Shown in pieces: positions 17,643-26,682 of a DNA stretch of 64,000 nucleotides; the stretch's first letter is position 1, and every line of letters begins with the position of its first letter. Source of the DNA: Pseudovibrio zosterae. Its GTDB lineage: Bacteria > Pseudomonadota > Alphaproteobacteria > Rhizobiales > Stappiaceae. The notes beneath the pieces were generated by a model. The model was not told the origin of the DNA, ran no database searches, and saw only the letters and a list, made by a program, of their open reading frames with translations. The DNA lies in assembly GCF_033843645.1 (NCBI RefSeq), contig NZ_JAWXVZ010000005.1:186001-250000 (forward strand). The letters run 5' to 3'. Both the position numbers and the translations under genes were made by a program.

Positions 17643-19262
17643 TTGAGCAAAACGGGTGACGATTCCTCTGAAGCCAGAGTGAAGTCGTCCGGCGCAAAAA
17701 GCGGCCACTACGCCACAAGAAGGCGCAGGCGGCAGAGAAGAAAGAGTGGCGGGGAGGCCAATCATCAGGCACCCCCTCAAGTAACAGTCTCTCCAAGTGC
17801 ATCTGGGGAGAAGGTATCTTCGCGTCCGGAAGGCATTAAACGCCAGAGGAAAGCGCGTAGGCAAAAGCCCAATCGGGCCGAACGTCGGGCGCTCGCAAAC
17901 CAAAGCAGAAGCTTGCCGGTGGTCCATGTGGAGCCGGACGGCACCTCTGTGCATATTGAAACGCCTCCTGCACCGGTTCCTGAACCAGAGCGGCAAGAGC
18001 GTCCAAAGGCAAAAACTCAGGAAAATCGCAGCAAGCAGGACCCTTACGGGCCGAGGCGCAAGCCCCGTCCAAACGATGAGCCGCGCCGCGACGGTGACAC
18101 CCGCAAAGGGGGGGCACCCAACAGTCAGTCTTATGGCAAGGACAGGTTCTGGAAAGCTGGCAGAGAGGGTAAACAGCCATACCCACCTCAGGTGGGTGGT
18201 CAGCAGGGCCTCTATAAAGCCAATGGACACGTCAAGGAGCTTTATGCGGCGTTGGATCTGGGCACGAACAATTGCCGCCTGCTGATTGCGCGCCCGGAGC
18301 AGCGTGGTTTCCGCGTGGTGGATGCCTATTCACGCATCGTCCGGCTCGGCGAGGGGGTGGGGTCTTCCAAGCGCCTGTCTGATGCGGCAATGGAACGGGC
18401 CATTGAAGCCCTGAAAATTTGCCGCCAGAAGCTCGATGAGCGCGGTGTCAAACGGTCCCGCCTCATTGCCACCGAAGCCTGTCGGGCAGCGGACAATGGC
18501 GAGGAATTCATCACCCGCGCGCGTGACGAGGCGGGGCTCGATCTAGAGATCGTTTCCCAGGAAACGGAGGCCAGGCTTGCCGTTGCCGGCTGTGTTTCAC
18601 TTGTCGATCCAGATGCCGATGGTGTGCTCCTTTTCGATATTGGCGGCGGTTCCTCAGAGATCGTGTGGTTGGATCTGCGCAACCGATACGGTGCCCGCGG
18701 CTTTGCGCTGACCCGGTTCATCCGCACCTGGATTTCGCTTCCTGTGGGTGTTGTGAACCTTGCTGAGCGCCATGGCGGGAAGAATGTGACTTCCGATCTG
18801 TTCGAAGCCATGATACAGGACGTCGCCGAGAAGCTGGAAGCATTCCCGCTGAGCCGCGAGCTGTCTCGCGCCATTGAAACGGGCAATGTTCATATGCTTG
18901 GAACCTCTGGAACGGTGACCACACTGGCCGGGGTTCATTTGGAACTCAAGAGATACGATCGCCGCCGTGTCGACGGGGCTTGGATGGACAGCGAAGACGT
19001 GAGCGCCATGGTCGGCAAATTGCTCGCCATGTCTTACGAACAGCGCGTCCTCAACCCATGTATTGGTGAGGATCGTGCCGATCTTGTGCTTGCAGGCTGC
19101 GCCATTTTGGAAGCCATTCGCCGCAAATGGCCATGTCAGCGCCTTCGGGTGGCCGACAGGGGATTGCGCGAAGGCATCCTCATGGAGATGATGGCCTCAG
19201 ACAAGGTCTGGCGCGGTGGACAGAACAAACGACGCAGCGGTGTTGGAAAGGAAAAAAGATGA
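17643..19262 (+). CDS. ppx: Ppx/GppA-family exopolyphosphatase with a long basic N-terminal extension
   Basis: 539 residues, starting at a TTG with AAAGG 8 bases upstream. The catalytic ASKHA-fold core begins near residue 200 with YAALDLGTNNCRLLI and includes FDIGGGSSEIVW and GTSGTVTTLAG, the phosphate-binding loops. The family degrades polyphosphate or converts pppGpp to ppGpp. The first 195 residues are disordered, Pro/Gln/Arg/Lys-rich (a run of Arg/Gln/Lys at 26-34), far outside the usual length of about 300 for the core alone; such tails may bind polyphosphate or RNA, which is inference. Stop overlaps the rlmE start (ATGA), indicating translational coupling. Confidence 0.88.
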   Translation: MSKTGDDSSEARVKSSGAKSGHYATRRRRRQRRKSGGEANHQAPPQVTVSPSASGEKVSSRPEGIKRQRKARRQKPNRAERRALANQSRSLPVVHVEPDGTSVHIETPPAPVPEPERQERPKAKTQENRSKQDPYGPRRKPRPNDEPRRDGDTRKGGAPNSQSYGKDRFWKAGREGKQPYPPQVGGQQGLYKANGHVKELYAALDLGTNNCRLLIARPEQRGFRVVDAYSRIVRLGEGVGSSKRLSDAAMERAIEALKICRQKLDERGVKRSRLIATEACRAADNGEEFITRARDEAGLDLEIVSQETEARLAVAGCVSLVDPDADGVLLFDIGGGSSEIVWLDLRNRYGARGFALTRFIRTWISLPVGVVNLAERHGGKNVTSDLFEAMIQDVAEKLEAFPLSRELSRAIETGNVHMLGTSGTVTTLAGVHLELKRYDRRRVDGAWMDSEDVSAMVGKLLAMSYEQRVLNPCIGEDRADLVLAGCAILEAIRRKWPCQRLRVADRGLREGILMEMMASDKVWRGGQNKRRSGVGKEKR

Positions 19263-19966
19263 GTGGCAACACCAGTGGTCGCGGACGTGGGGACCGAAAC
19301 ATGTTCACGCGCGTCAAGACTGCGCGCAAACGTTCAAATTCTTCAACGCTTTGGCTGCAACGCCAGTTGAATGACCCCTATGTGCAGAAGTCAAAGATTG
19401 ATGGCTATCGCTCCCGTGCGGCTTACAAGCTGCTGGAGATCAACGAAAAGCACCAGCTCATCAAGCCGGGAATGCGCGTCGTTGATTTGGGTGCCGCGCC
19501 GGGCGGTTGGTGTCAGGTGACTGTGCCAATTGTCGGCTCTACGGATGATGAGCCGCTTGTGGTTGGCATCGACTATCTGGAAATGGAGCCCATCCCGGGT
19601 GTTGTCTTGTTGCAGAAGGACTTTCTGGACGATGATGCACCGGAAATGCTGATGGATGCTCTGGGTGGTCACCAACCCGATATGGTTATGTCCGACATGG
19701 CGGCACCAACTACTGGCCATCGCCAGACGGATCACCTGCGCACCACCTATCTGTTTGAAGTTGCCATCGACTTTGCTCGCCAGAACTTGGCAAAGGACGG
19801 TCTGTTCCTGTCAAAGGTGTTTGCTGGCGGGGCGGAATCCTCTCTTCTTCAGGAACTCAAAAAGGAGTTCAAGTCGGTCGCCCACATCAAGCCACCGGCC
19901 AGCCGCAAGGAAAGCCCAGAGATGTACATTCTCGCCAAGGGCTACCGGGGCAACAACCAGCGCTAA
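19259..19966 (+). CDS. rlmE: 23S rRNA 2'-O-ribose U2552 methyltransferase
   Basis: 235 residues from the ATG at 19259, which overlaps the ppx stop by four bases and has GGAAAGGA just upstream. SAM-binding motif VVDLGAAPGGWCQ is followed by SDMAAP, and the K-D-K-E tetrad is visible: Lys in SRAAYKL, Asp in SDMAAP, Lys in LSKVFAG and Glu in SPEMY. It methylates U2552 in the A-loop, a late 50S assembly step. Pairing with ppx is the usual arrangement in this order. Confidence 0.95.
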   Translation: MSGNTSGRGRGDRNMFTRVKTARKRSNSSTLWLQRQLNDPYVQKSKIDGYRSRAAYKLLEINEKHQLIKPGMRVVDLGAAPGGWCQVTVPIVGSTDDEPLVVGIDYLEMEPIPGVVLLQKDFLDDDAPEMLMDALGGHQPDMVMSDMAAPTTGHRQTDHLRTTYLFEVAIDFARQNLAKDGLFLSKVFAGGAESSLLQELKKEFKSVAHIKPPASRKESPEMYILAKGYRGNNQR

Positions 19967-19969
19967 CCC

Positions 19970-19995
19970 AAAAGGCCGCCGTGAGCGGCCTTTTT
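19970..19995. terminator. Bidirectional terminator between rlmE and the MFS exporter
   Basis: 10-bp stem AAAAGGCCGC (19970-19979) with GCGGCCTTTT (19985-19994), loop CGTGA, T-run on both strands. Confidence 0.9.
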
Positions 19996-20004
19996 CATGC
20001 CCTT

Positions 20005-21435
20005 TCATCGGCTGTCTGACGGCGGACGAGCTGCGCCGCCCACGGTGGCGGGCTGGTGCTGTGAAGCCTCGGCTCCGGCGCCGGGGTCAAGACGCGCGAA
20101 CTCCACAATCGACAGCAGGATGATCCCCGAGATCGCGGCGAAGGCCAGAGAAAAATCGACAGCTGCCAATTCCGTTCCGCCTCGCAAGGACTGGAAGGCA
20201 TAAAGGAAGATGGCCCCCGCACCCACGCCCATGGTCAAAGAGAGCTGCTGCGCCATGGAGCTGAAGCTGGTGGCACGGCTCATTTGCGCATCATCCAGTT
20301 CCGAGTAGCCCACCGAATTGATGGCGGTAAACTGAAGTGAGCGGAAGAAGCCGTTGAAGAACAGCACGATGAAGATCGCGATCGCAGAGGTCTGCGGGCC
20401 AAAGAACACAACCATCGCCATCAAGAGGGTGACCAGCACCGTGTTCCAGATCAGCACCTGACGAAAGCCAAACCGCGCAAGGGTCTTGGTGGCGAAAATT
20501 TTCATGAACAGTGCGCCTAGGGCGGTGGCAACCACGAGCATGCCCGAGGCCAGCGGAGACTTGCCAAAGCCTTCCTGCAGCATCAAGGGCATGAGAAAGG
20601 GAAAGGCACCGGTACCCATGCGAAACAAGGTGCCGCCGACCACGCTGGCGCGGAACACGGGGATCTGCAGAAGATCCAGCTCCAGCATCGGGTTGGAGAC
20701 GCGCTTGGCATAAACCACATAGAGCGTGAAGGCGATCATCGCGCCAACGGCAAGGGCGAGTGTAAGAGGGGCAAGAGGGCCGAATTGCAGCAGGCTTTCG
20801 ATGCTCAAAACCAGAGCAACGGCCCCTGCGCCAAACACCACAAAGCCGATCCAGTCAAATCGCTGTTGTTCTTCCGCCTTGAAGTTCTCGAAGTAAATCA
20901 GTGCCATGATTACGCCCACGACACCGATGGGAATGTTGATCCAGAAAATCCAGTGCCAGGTTGCATAGGTCACCAGAAACCCGCCAAGCGGTGGGCCAAG
21001 TACAGGGCCCACGAGGGCAGGCACGCTGACCCAAATCATGGCCTGCACCATTGCGCTGCGCGGTGCTGAACGCAACAGCACCAGGCGGGCAACCGGTAGG
21101 GTCAAGGCACCTGCCATGCCTTGGAAAGCGCGCGCAACAAGAAGCTGTGTCAGGTCCTGTGACAGAGCACAGGCTATTGAAGCCAACATGAAGGAGATCA
21201 GCGCACCGATGAAAACCGGCTTGGTGCCAAAGCGATCTGCAATCCAGCCGCTGATGGGAATGAACACTGCCAGCATCAACAGGTAGATCGACATGGTCAT
21301 GTGCATGGAAACCGCAGACACGCCGAAGTCCCGGCTGATTGCGGGCAGGGCCGTTCCAAGAACAGTCGCATCAATCATGTTCAACATGAGGGCGCAGGAA
21401 ACGATGAGGGCGATGAGGCGCAGGCGAGGCGTCAC
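20005..21435 (-). CDS. MFS drug-efflux transporter, DHA2 (EmrB/QacA) type
   Basis: 476 residues starting at a GTG. About 14 hydrophobic helices, consistent with the DHA2 subgroup. Helix 1 has motif D1 (LNMIDATVLGTALPAI), the loop 2-3 has GWIADRFGTKPVF (motif A), and helix 5 has GPVLGPPLGGFLV (motif C, the antiporter signature). Exports hydrophobic drugs or dyes by proton antiport. No adaptor (EmrA) gene is adjacent, so it may act as an inner-membrane exporter only. The C-terminal 30 residues are Ala/Gln/Pro-rich and cytoplasmic. Confidence 0.9.
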   Translation of the reverse strand: MTPRLRLIALIVSCALMLNMIDATVLGTALPAISRDFGVSAVSMHMTMSIYLLMLAVFIPISGWIADRFGTKPVFIGALISFMLASIACALSQDLTQLLVARAFQGMAGALTLPVARLVLLRSAPRSAMVQAMIWVSVPALVGPVLGPPLGGFLVTYATWHWIFWINIPIGVVGVIMALIYFENFKAEEQQRFDWIGFVVFGAGAVALVLSIESLLQFGPLAPLTLALAVGAMIAFTLYVVYAKRVSNPMLELDLLQIPVFRASVVGGTLFRMGTGAFPFLMPLMLQEGFGKSPLASGMLVVATALGALFMKIFATKTLARFGFRQVLIWNTVLVTLLMAMVVFFGPQTSAIAIFIVLFFNGFFRSLQFTAINSVGYSELDDAQMSRATSFSSMAQQLSLTMGVGAGAIFLYAFQSLRGGTELAAVDFSLAFAAISGIILLSIVEFARLDPGAGAEASQHQPATVGGAARPPSDSR

Positions 21436-21772
21436 GGAAGGTCTCTTTTTGGTTATATGAGCTTGAAGCTGCTATGGAAGGCCAATCAAGCCTAAGTGAG
21501 TCGGCACTGCGCGCCTAGAAGGGGGCTGTCGGCGCATGGCTGCCATGCATCCAGTGGCATCAACTGCGCAGTACTACCTGCAATGCGGGCACAGGTCGCT
21601 CGCCTGCCAGTGCACCTTACATGAAATATTGCAGGGGGTGTCTTTTCAAGGTCGCAATCCCGTGGTAATGACCCGCGTCAACTTCTCTAGGCAGAGCTGG
21701 TTCTATCAGCAATCCATTTCGCTCCTCCCGAGATGGAAAGAGTGCCGCATACGACACGAAGGGAAATTGGCA
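21436..21772 (+). other. guaB upstream region without a supported gene
   Basis: 337 bases between the divergent MFS and guaB genes. The guaB frame is open here back to 21536, but that stretch reads as non-IMPDH sequence and lacks a ribosome site, so it is leader, not coding. It must carry both promoters; no clear consensus was found. Confidence 0.5.
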
Positions 21773-23275
21773 ATGCCGAAATTTTTTGAGCCTTCATTCG
21801 GTCAACAGGCGTTGACTTTTGATGACGTGCTCCTGTTGCCTGGTCACTCTGAAGTGATGCCAGGTCAGGTAGATCTCACCTCACAGATCAGCCGCAATAT
21901 CAGCCTGCGTCTGCCGATCCTTTCAGCCGCAATGGATACGGTTACCGAGGCACGCCTGGCAATTGCCATGGCACAGGCTGGCGGCATCGGCGTAATCCAT
22001 AAGAACCTGACCGCAGAACGTCAGGCCGAGGAAGTTCGTCAGGTAAAGAAATTCGAAAGCGGTATGGTGGTGAACCCACTGGTCATTGGTCCGGAAGCAA
22101 GCCTCAAGGACGCATTGGACCTGATGGACGCTCACCGCATCTCAGGTATTCCGGTTGTCGAAAACGGCAAGAACGGTGGCTACTACACCGGCCGTCTCGT
22201 CGGCATTCTCACCAACCGCGATGTCCGTTTTGCGTCGGACCCAAGCCAGCGCGTGTTTGAGCTGATGACCCGCGAAAACCTTGTGACCGTTAGCGAAAAC
22301 GTCAATCAGGAGGAAGCAAAGCGCCTTCTGCATCATCACCGCATCGAAAAGCTGCTGGTGGTTGACGCTGCTGGCAACTGCATCGGTCTGGTGACGGTAA
22401 AGGACATCGAAAAGGCCACATTGAACCCGAACGCTTCAAAGGATGCGCAGGGGCGTCTTCTTGTAGCTGCTGCCACGAGCGTCGGCGATGAAGGCATGAA
22501 GCGCGCAGAAGGGCTCATTGATGCTGGCGTTGACCTTCTTGTGGTTGATACTGCGCATGGCCACTCTCAGGCAGTGCTCGATACGGTAGCTCGCGTGAAG
22601 AAAAACCACAGCAACGTGGAAGTGGTTGCCGGTAATGTGGCAACCCGTGAGGGTACAAAAGCCCTTATTGACGCGGGTGCAGACGGTGTGAAGGTCGGCA
22701 TTGGTCCAGGGTCCATCTGTACCACACGTATTGTTGCAGGTGTGGGTGTGCCTCAGCTCACCGCGATTTTGGAATGCGCTGATGAAGGCGCGAAGCTGAA
22801 CACGCCAATCATTGCAGACGGCGGCATCAAGTTCTCCGGCGACATGGCCAAGGCTTTTGCAGCAGGTGCATCCGGTTCCATGGTGGGCTCGCTTCTCGCT
22901 GGTACCGAAGAAAGCCCGGGTGAGGTCTACCTCCACAAAGGCCGTTCCTACAAGGCGTATCGCGGCATGGGTTCCGTTGGTGCCATGGCACGTGGTTCTG
23001 CCGACCGTTATTTCCAGGCGGAGGTCAGCGACAAGCTCAAGCTGGTTCCAGAGGGAATTGAAGGTCAGGTTCCATACAAAGGGCCGCTGCTCAGCGTACT
23101 GCACCAGCTTGCAGGCGGTGTTCGTGCTTCCATGGGCTATGTCGGTGCGCCGACCATGGCTGAGTTCCAAGAGCGCGCGCAGTTCGTTCGCATCTCTGGC
23201 GCATCCTTGCGCGAAAGCCACGCTCATGATGTGACAATCACCAAGGAAAGCCCGAACTATCCTGGCGCTGTCTAA
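21773..23275 (+). CDS. guaB: Inosine-5'-monophosphate dehydrogenase
   Basis: 500 residues from ATG 21773 with AAGGGA upstream. The (beta/alpha)8 barrel carries FDDVLLLPGHSEV at the start, the catalytic loop GSICTTRIVAG (Cys316) and the Arg-containing flap (KGRSYKAYRGMGS). Two CBS domains lie at about residues 95-210, the usual regulatory insert. It oxidises IMP to XMP with NAD+, the committed step to guanine nucleotides. With guaA (28893) and gmk (53251) it completes the GMP/GDP branch within the window. A good terminator follows, so it is monocistronic. Confidence 0.97.
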   Translation: MPKFFEPSFGQQALTFDDVLLLPGHSEVMPGQVDLTSQISRNISLRLPILSAAMDTVTEARLAIAMAQAGGIGVIHKNLTAERQAEEVRQVKKFESGMVVNPLVIGPEASLKDALDLMDAHRISGIPVVENGKNGGYYTGRLVGILTNRDVRFASDPSQRVFELMTRENLVTVSENVNQEEAKRLLHHHRIEKLLVVDAAGNCIGLVTVKDIEKATLNPNASKDAQGRLLVAAATSVGDEGMKRAEGLIDAGVDLLVVDTAHGHSQAVLDTVARVKKNHSNVEVVAGNVATREGTKALIDAGADGVKVGIGPGSICTTRIVAGVGVPQLTAILECADEGAKLNTPIIADGGIKFSGDMAKAFAAGASGSMVGSLLAGTEESPGEVYLHKGRSYKAYRGMGSVGAMARGSADRYFQAEVSDKLKLVPEGIEGQVPYKGPLLSVLHQLAGGVRASMGYVGAPTMAEFQERAQFVRISGASLRESHAHDVTITKESPNYPGAV

Positions 23276-23300
23276 GCGAGTTGTGAGATAAAAGATCAAG

Positions 23301-23334
23301 AGGGTCGGCTGATACGTTCAGCTGGCCCTTTTTT
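23301..23334 (+). terminator. Rho-independent terminator of guaB
   Basis: 12-bp stem (23301-23312 with 23318-23329, two G-T pairs), loop TACGT, followed by TTTTTT. Confidence 0.85.
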
Positions 23335-23338
23335 GTCT

Positions 23339-23404
23339 CTAGCGCCCAAACCCGGGGAGCCAAAGAGGGTGGGTGTGGCGTCCCCGGGAAAGAAAAAGCG
23401 CTAG
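23339..23404 (+). other. Nested inverted-repeat region, possible structured RNA or protein site
   Basis: Outer arms CTAGCGC (23339-23345) and GCGCTAG (23398-23404) enclose a second perfect stem CCCGGGGA (23351-23358) / TCCCCGGG (23381-23388), extended by GCC/GGC. It begins five bases after the guaB terminator. No T-run follows, so it is not a plain terminator. Confidence 0.4.
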
Positions 23405-23780
23405 CTTTCTCTTTATGGTTTCAGCTTCAGACTGTGATTGACGTCTTAGCGGTATGTGGCACTTCCGCCATAAGCTGGAAACCAGCCTGCACAGAGCAAT
23501 CAGCATCTCCCTGAGTGCTGCAGCAAATAGGGGTGGCGATGCGATGCAGAGTGCATGGCATCACCCTTATAAGTTGATTCCTGTTCATTTGAACCCTCTT
23601 TCTAGAAAGAAAACCACCTATTGGCGATAGAAGATTTAAGCTGAATTTTAGTCTTAAACTATTATCTTTTTTGGCTTTACTTGCCCTGGGCTGCGCATTC
23701 AGGGCCAGAACAGTCACCCGGACGCAGCTTTGTGCATTGCTTTAGGTTTCAAATGAACAGACAGGCGGCTGTGCCAAACA
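23405..23780 (-). other. Intergenic stretch with one doubtful 53-codon ORF
   Basis: No recognised gene. A minus-strand frame 23427-23588 (53 aa, starts MNRNQLIRVM) has a strong GAGGG five bases before its ATG, but its sequence shows no domain, signal or membrane segment and the base composition is not coding-like. Left unassigned. Confidence 0.2.
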
Positions 23781-23821
23781 AAAACGGCTGTGCCCGGCAA
23801 GAGTGGGGGCGCAGCCGTTTT
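23781..23821. terminator. Bidirectional terminator downstream of the small membrane protein gene
   Basis: 13-bp stem AAAACGGCTGTGC (23781-23793) with 23809-23821, T-run on both strands. It serves the minus-strand gene ending at 23858. Confidence 0.8.
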
Positions 23822-23857
23822 TGTTCTACGCTTAGAGGCACCGGTTTCAGGAACCGT

Positions 23858-24046
23858 TCAGTGGTTGTCGATAAGATCCTTGCCAATGTGCGGCGCCAGC
23901 GCGTACCACGCCTTGTCTATGAAGTAAGCGAGTACCAGCGCCAGTACGATGCCGCCGCTTTGCCATGTCACATAAAGACAGAACGTGATGACCAATGCGG
24001 CGAGTGCCAGAATGAAGGTGGCTTCGGGGGAATATCTGCTCTGCAT
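23858..24046 (-). CDS. Small membrane protein, hypothetical, 62 aa
   Basis: Not recognised by name. Residues 10-45 are strongly hydrophobic and likely form two helices with a short QSGG turn. The ends are polar: a YSPEAT start and a His/Asp-rich GKDLIDNH tail. It resembles short conserved inner-membrane proteins of Hyphomicrobiales. A terminator follows and an ACCAAGT/ACTTGGT dyad lies 26 bases upstream, both supporting a real monocistronic gene. Confidence 0.6.
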   Translation of the reverse strand: MQSRYSPEATFILALAALVITFCLYVTWQSGGIVLALVLAYFIDKAWYALAPHIGKDLIDNH

Positions 24047-24466
24047 AGCTTATCCAGTCTTCAAGTCATGGACCAAGTTGACTTGGTATCTTCTGCCGGT
24101 GGACTGCGACGATAATGTTCGCATGCCTCAGTGGCGGAAACGGGGCCATTCACAACACACACTATCGTTCTAATCTAGCCTATTCTTTGCCGAATGCTTC
24201 TCGGCAATTGGTTTGAAGACTTTGGATGAAAGGCCATTCAATGGGCAACAGCTCTGGCTTTTCAGAGACTTGTTTGTTGGAAAAGGTCCCGAAATGGGTC
24301 AACTCTGCGTCAGCTCGCGATCAAATCCGGTGGATTGTTATCTGCGGTCATTATTTGTCGCGCTCTGGATGCTATCAGTTGCCGCATTCGATTCGACCGA
24401 TCTAGCGGGTAGGGTGCTCTGAATGTCCCGATATCCGCGAAGGTCTCTGCGGAATTCTGGGCAAAT
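24047..24466. promoter_or_regulatory. Divergent intergenic region with a 7-bp dyad
   Basis: 420 bases between the small membrane protein and the OmpA-like lipoprotein. ACCAAGT (24072-24078) and ACTTGGT (24081-24087) form a perfect dyad 26 bases before the minus-strand start, a candidate operator. A plus-strand frame at 24213-24422 has no features of a gene and is rejected. Nothing else is seen. Confidence 0.35.
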
Positions 24467-25129
24467 ATGATGAAAAAACTTACACAAGTGACTATCGCGG
24501 CAGCGCTTGCTTTGTCTGTTGCAGCTTGTACGACGACCGACCCGTATACCGGGCAGTCTGGCGTTTCAAATACAGCTGCAGGCGTTGGTATCGGCGCGCT
24601 CGGCGGCGCTGTTGTTGGTGCAATCGCTGGTGGTAGCGATCACCGTGCAGAGGGCGCGCTCATTGGTGCAGCAGCTGGCGGTCTCGTTGGTGGCGGTATC
24701 GGTGCCTACATGGACCAGCAGGAAGCCAAGCTGCGTCAGCAGCTGCAGGCAAGTGGCGTTTCTGTTACCCGCAGCGGCAACGATATCATTCTGAACATGC
24801 CGAATGATGTGACTTTCGGAACCAACGAAGTGGCTCTGAGCGGACGTGCCATGCAGGTGCTCTCCAGTGTTGCTCTGGTTGGCAAAGAGTTTGACCGCAC
24901 ACGCTTGAATGTCCTCGGTCACACGGACAACACCGGCTCTGAGAGCTACAACATCCAGTTGTCTCAGCGTCGTGCCAATTCGGTCTCCGGTTACCTGATG
25001 AACCAGGGCATCGCTCCTCAGCGTTTGACCGCTTACGGCTACGGTTTCTCCCGCCCAATCGCGACAAACAACACCGAGCAGGGGCGTGCGCAAAACCGCC
25101 GCGTGGAAATCGTCCTGACGCCGCTATAA
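24467..25129 (+). CDS. OmpA-family outer-membrane lipoprotein with glycine-zipper domain
   Basis: 220 residues, lipoprotein signal with lipobox VAAC (Cys21). Residues 36-82 are a Gly/Ala-rich glycine-zipper segment that could cross or oligomerise in a membrane. The C-terminal OmpA domain (about 105-217) contains the peptidoglycan-binding pattern: NVLGHTDNTGSESYN, LSQRRANSVSGYL and a closing GRAQNRRVEIVL. This is the YiaD-type arrangement; it tethers the outer membrane to peptidoglycan. Two adjacent ATGs (24467, 24470) are possible starts. Confidence 0.9.
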   Translation: MMKKLTQVTIAAALALSVAACTTTDPYTGQSGVSNTAAGVGIGALGGAVVGAIAGGSDHRAEGALIGAAAGGLVGGGIGAYMDQQEAKLRQQLQASGVSVTRSGNDIILNMPNDVTFGTNEVALSGRAMQVLSSVALVGKEFDRTRLNVLGHTDNTGSESYNIQLSQRRANSVSGYLMNQGIAPQRLTAYGYGFSRPIATNNTEQGRAQNRRVEIVLTPL

Positions 25130-25156
25130 GCAGCGGTTTTTCGGAGCTAACTGATT

Positions 25157-25185
25157 GGGCTCGCCGCAAGGCGGGCCCTTTCTGT
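25157..25185 (+). terminator. Terminator of the OmpA-like lipoprotein gene
   Basis: 9-bp stem (25157-25165 with 25170-25178, one G-T pair), GCAA tetraloop, followed by TTTCTG. Confidence 0.75.
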
Positions 25186-25383
25186 TTTGCAGAATGCCTT
25201 TCATATCGCCAGACTCAAACATTCCTCGGATTTTCTTGGGTTATAAGGCGCTGTTACTATAGACAGGCAGAGGCTTGCTGCATTAAACGCAGGGGCGATT
25301 GAACGATTGATCGCGGCGCTCCGGCGCGCGAACGGTGCCTTGTCGAAAGCATCGATGTACCGAGATGAAGATTAGGATTTTTT

Positions 25384-26682
25384 ATGCGTGATGGTGGGCG
25401 CCTTGCTGCGGCGATTGAGGTCTTGGCTGAGATTGAAAGTCGCAGACGGCCTGTACAGGAAGCTCTGAAGGACTGGGGGAATTCACATCGTTTTGCAGGG
25501 TCTGGCGACCGCGTCGCCATTGGCAACCTTGTGTTCGATGCGCTCCGCCATAAGCTTTCATATGCTCACATCATGGGTGAGAGCACGCCGCGGGCTTTGG
25601 CGTTGGCGACCTACGTGATTGGTTGGGGGAATGCCGTTGAGCAGCTGGAAAGCGCGATTGAGAGCGACCCTCATGCTCCAGAGGCCCTGAGCGAGGCAGA
25701 GCGCACCGCGCTTACCGAGCAGGATCTGTCTGCTGCACCTGATCATGTCGTTGCAGATGTGCCAGAGTGGTTGTTCAGCCGTTTTGCGGCCGCTTTTGGC
25801 GAAGAAGCGATTGCCGTAGGCAAGGCCCTGTCGCAGCGTGCGCCAATTGATATGCGCGTCAACACGCTGAAGAGTACCCCTGAAAAGGTATTGAAGCGCC
25901 TTTCTCACCTGAATGCTCAGCCCAGTGGCTTGTCCAGTAACTGTGTTCGGCTGGCACCGGTAACCGGTCCCAAGAAGTCGCCGCATGTTCAGGCAGAGGA
26001 AGGCTTCCGCAAGGGGTGGTTTGAACTGCAGGACGAAGCCTCTCAAATCGCAGCGCTTCTTGTTGGCGCTCAGCCGGGAGAGCAGGTTCTCGACCTGTGT
26101 GCAGGCGGTGGCGGCAAAAGTCTCGCGCTCGCAGCCAACATGGATAACAAGGGCCAGATTTACGCCTACGATGCCAGCAAGCTACGCCTTGCCCCGCTTT
26201 ATGAGCGCATGACGCGGGCGGGTGTGCGCAACATTCAGGTTGTCGATCCGCAAACAGGCTCTTTGGATCAGCTCAAGGGCCGCATGGACCGTGTCATGGT
26301 AGATGCACCTTGTTCCGGAACGGGTGTATGGCGTCGTCGCCCGGATACAAAGTGGCGTGTAACGGAAAATGCCCTTGCTGGCCGCATCGAAGAGCAGCGA
26401 AAAGTGCTGGCCCATGCTGCCGAGTTCGTCAAGAACGGCGGTATCATGGCTTACGCCACCTGTTCATTGTTGCCGGAAGAAAATCAGGATCAGGTGCAGT
26501 GGTTCCTTGATAACCACAGCGAGTTTGAAGCACTGGACATGCGTCTTGAATGGGCCAAGCTGTTCGGCAATACGGAGCGGCACCCATTGTTCCCGGAGGA
26601 TGGCACCCATGCAACGCTGTCCCCTGCGCATACGAACACAGATGGCTTCTTCATCTCGTTGATGCGAAAGAAAGCAGACTAA
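25384..26682 (+). CDS. rsmB: RsmB/NOP-family rRNA cytosine-C5 methyltransferase
   Basis: 432 residues. Motif I DLCAGGGGKSLALA binds SAM; motif IV DAPCSGTGVWRRRPD and motif VI ATCSLLPEEN supply the two cysteines used by m5C methyltransferases. The N-terminal 130 residues are helical, in the position of the NusB-like domain of RsmB. It methylates 16S rRNA at C967 in E. coli; the exact site here is inferred. Between guaB and guaA, as is common in this order. Confidence 0.88.
   Translation: MRDGGRLAAAIEVLAEIESRRRPVQEALKDWGNSHRFAGSGDRVAIGNLVFDALRHKLSYAHIMGESTPRALALATYVIGWGNAVEQLESAIESDPHAPEALSEAERTALTEQDLSAAPDHVVADVPEWLFSRFAAAFGEEAIAVGKALSQRAPIDMRVNTLKSTPEKVLKRLSHLNAQPSGLSSNCVRLAPVTGPKKSPHVQAEEGFRKGWFELQDEASQIAALLVGAQPGEQVLDLCAGGGGKSLALAANMDNKGQIYAYDASKLRLAPLYERMTRAGVRNIQVVDPQTGSLDQLKGRMDRVMVDAPCSGTGVWRRRPDTKWRVTENALAGRIEEQRKVLAHAAEFVKNGGIMAYATCSLLPEENQDQVQWFLDNHSEFEALDMRLEWAKLFGNTERHPLFPEDGTHATLSPAHTNTDGFFISLMRKKAD

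Noticed and set aside
21536..21772. 79-codon N-terminal extension of guaB
   Set aside because: IMPDH proteins start at MPKFFEPSFG-like sequence; the extension is unlike the family and the ribosome site sits at 21773.
23427..23717. Minus-strand ORF between guaB and the small membrane protein
   Set aside because: The shorter version (53 codons) has a good ribosome site but no recognisable feature and non-coding-like composition; kept only as a doubtful note.
24213..24422. 69-codon plus-strand ORF before the OmpA-like lipoprotein
   Set aside because: No ribosome site, no domain, and it covers the expected promoter region.
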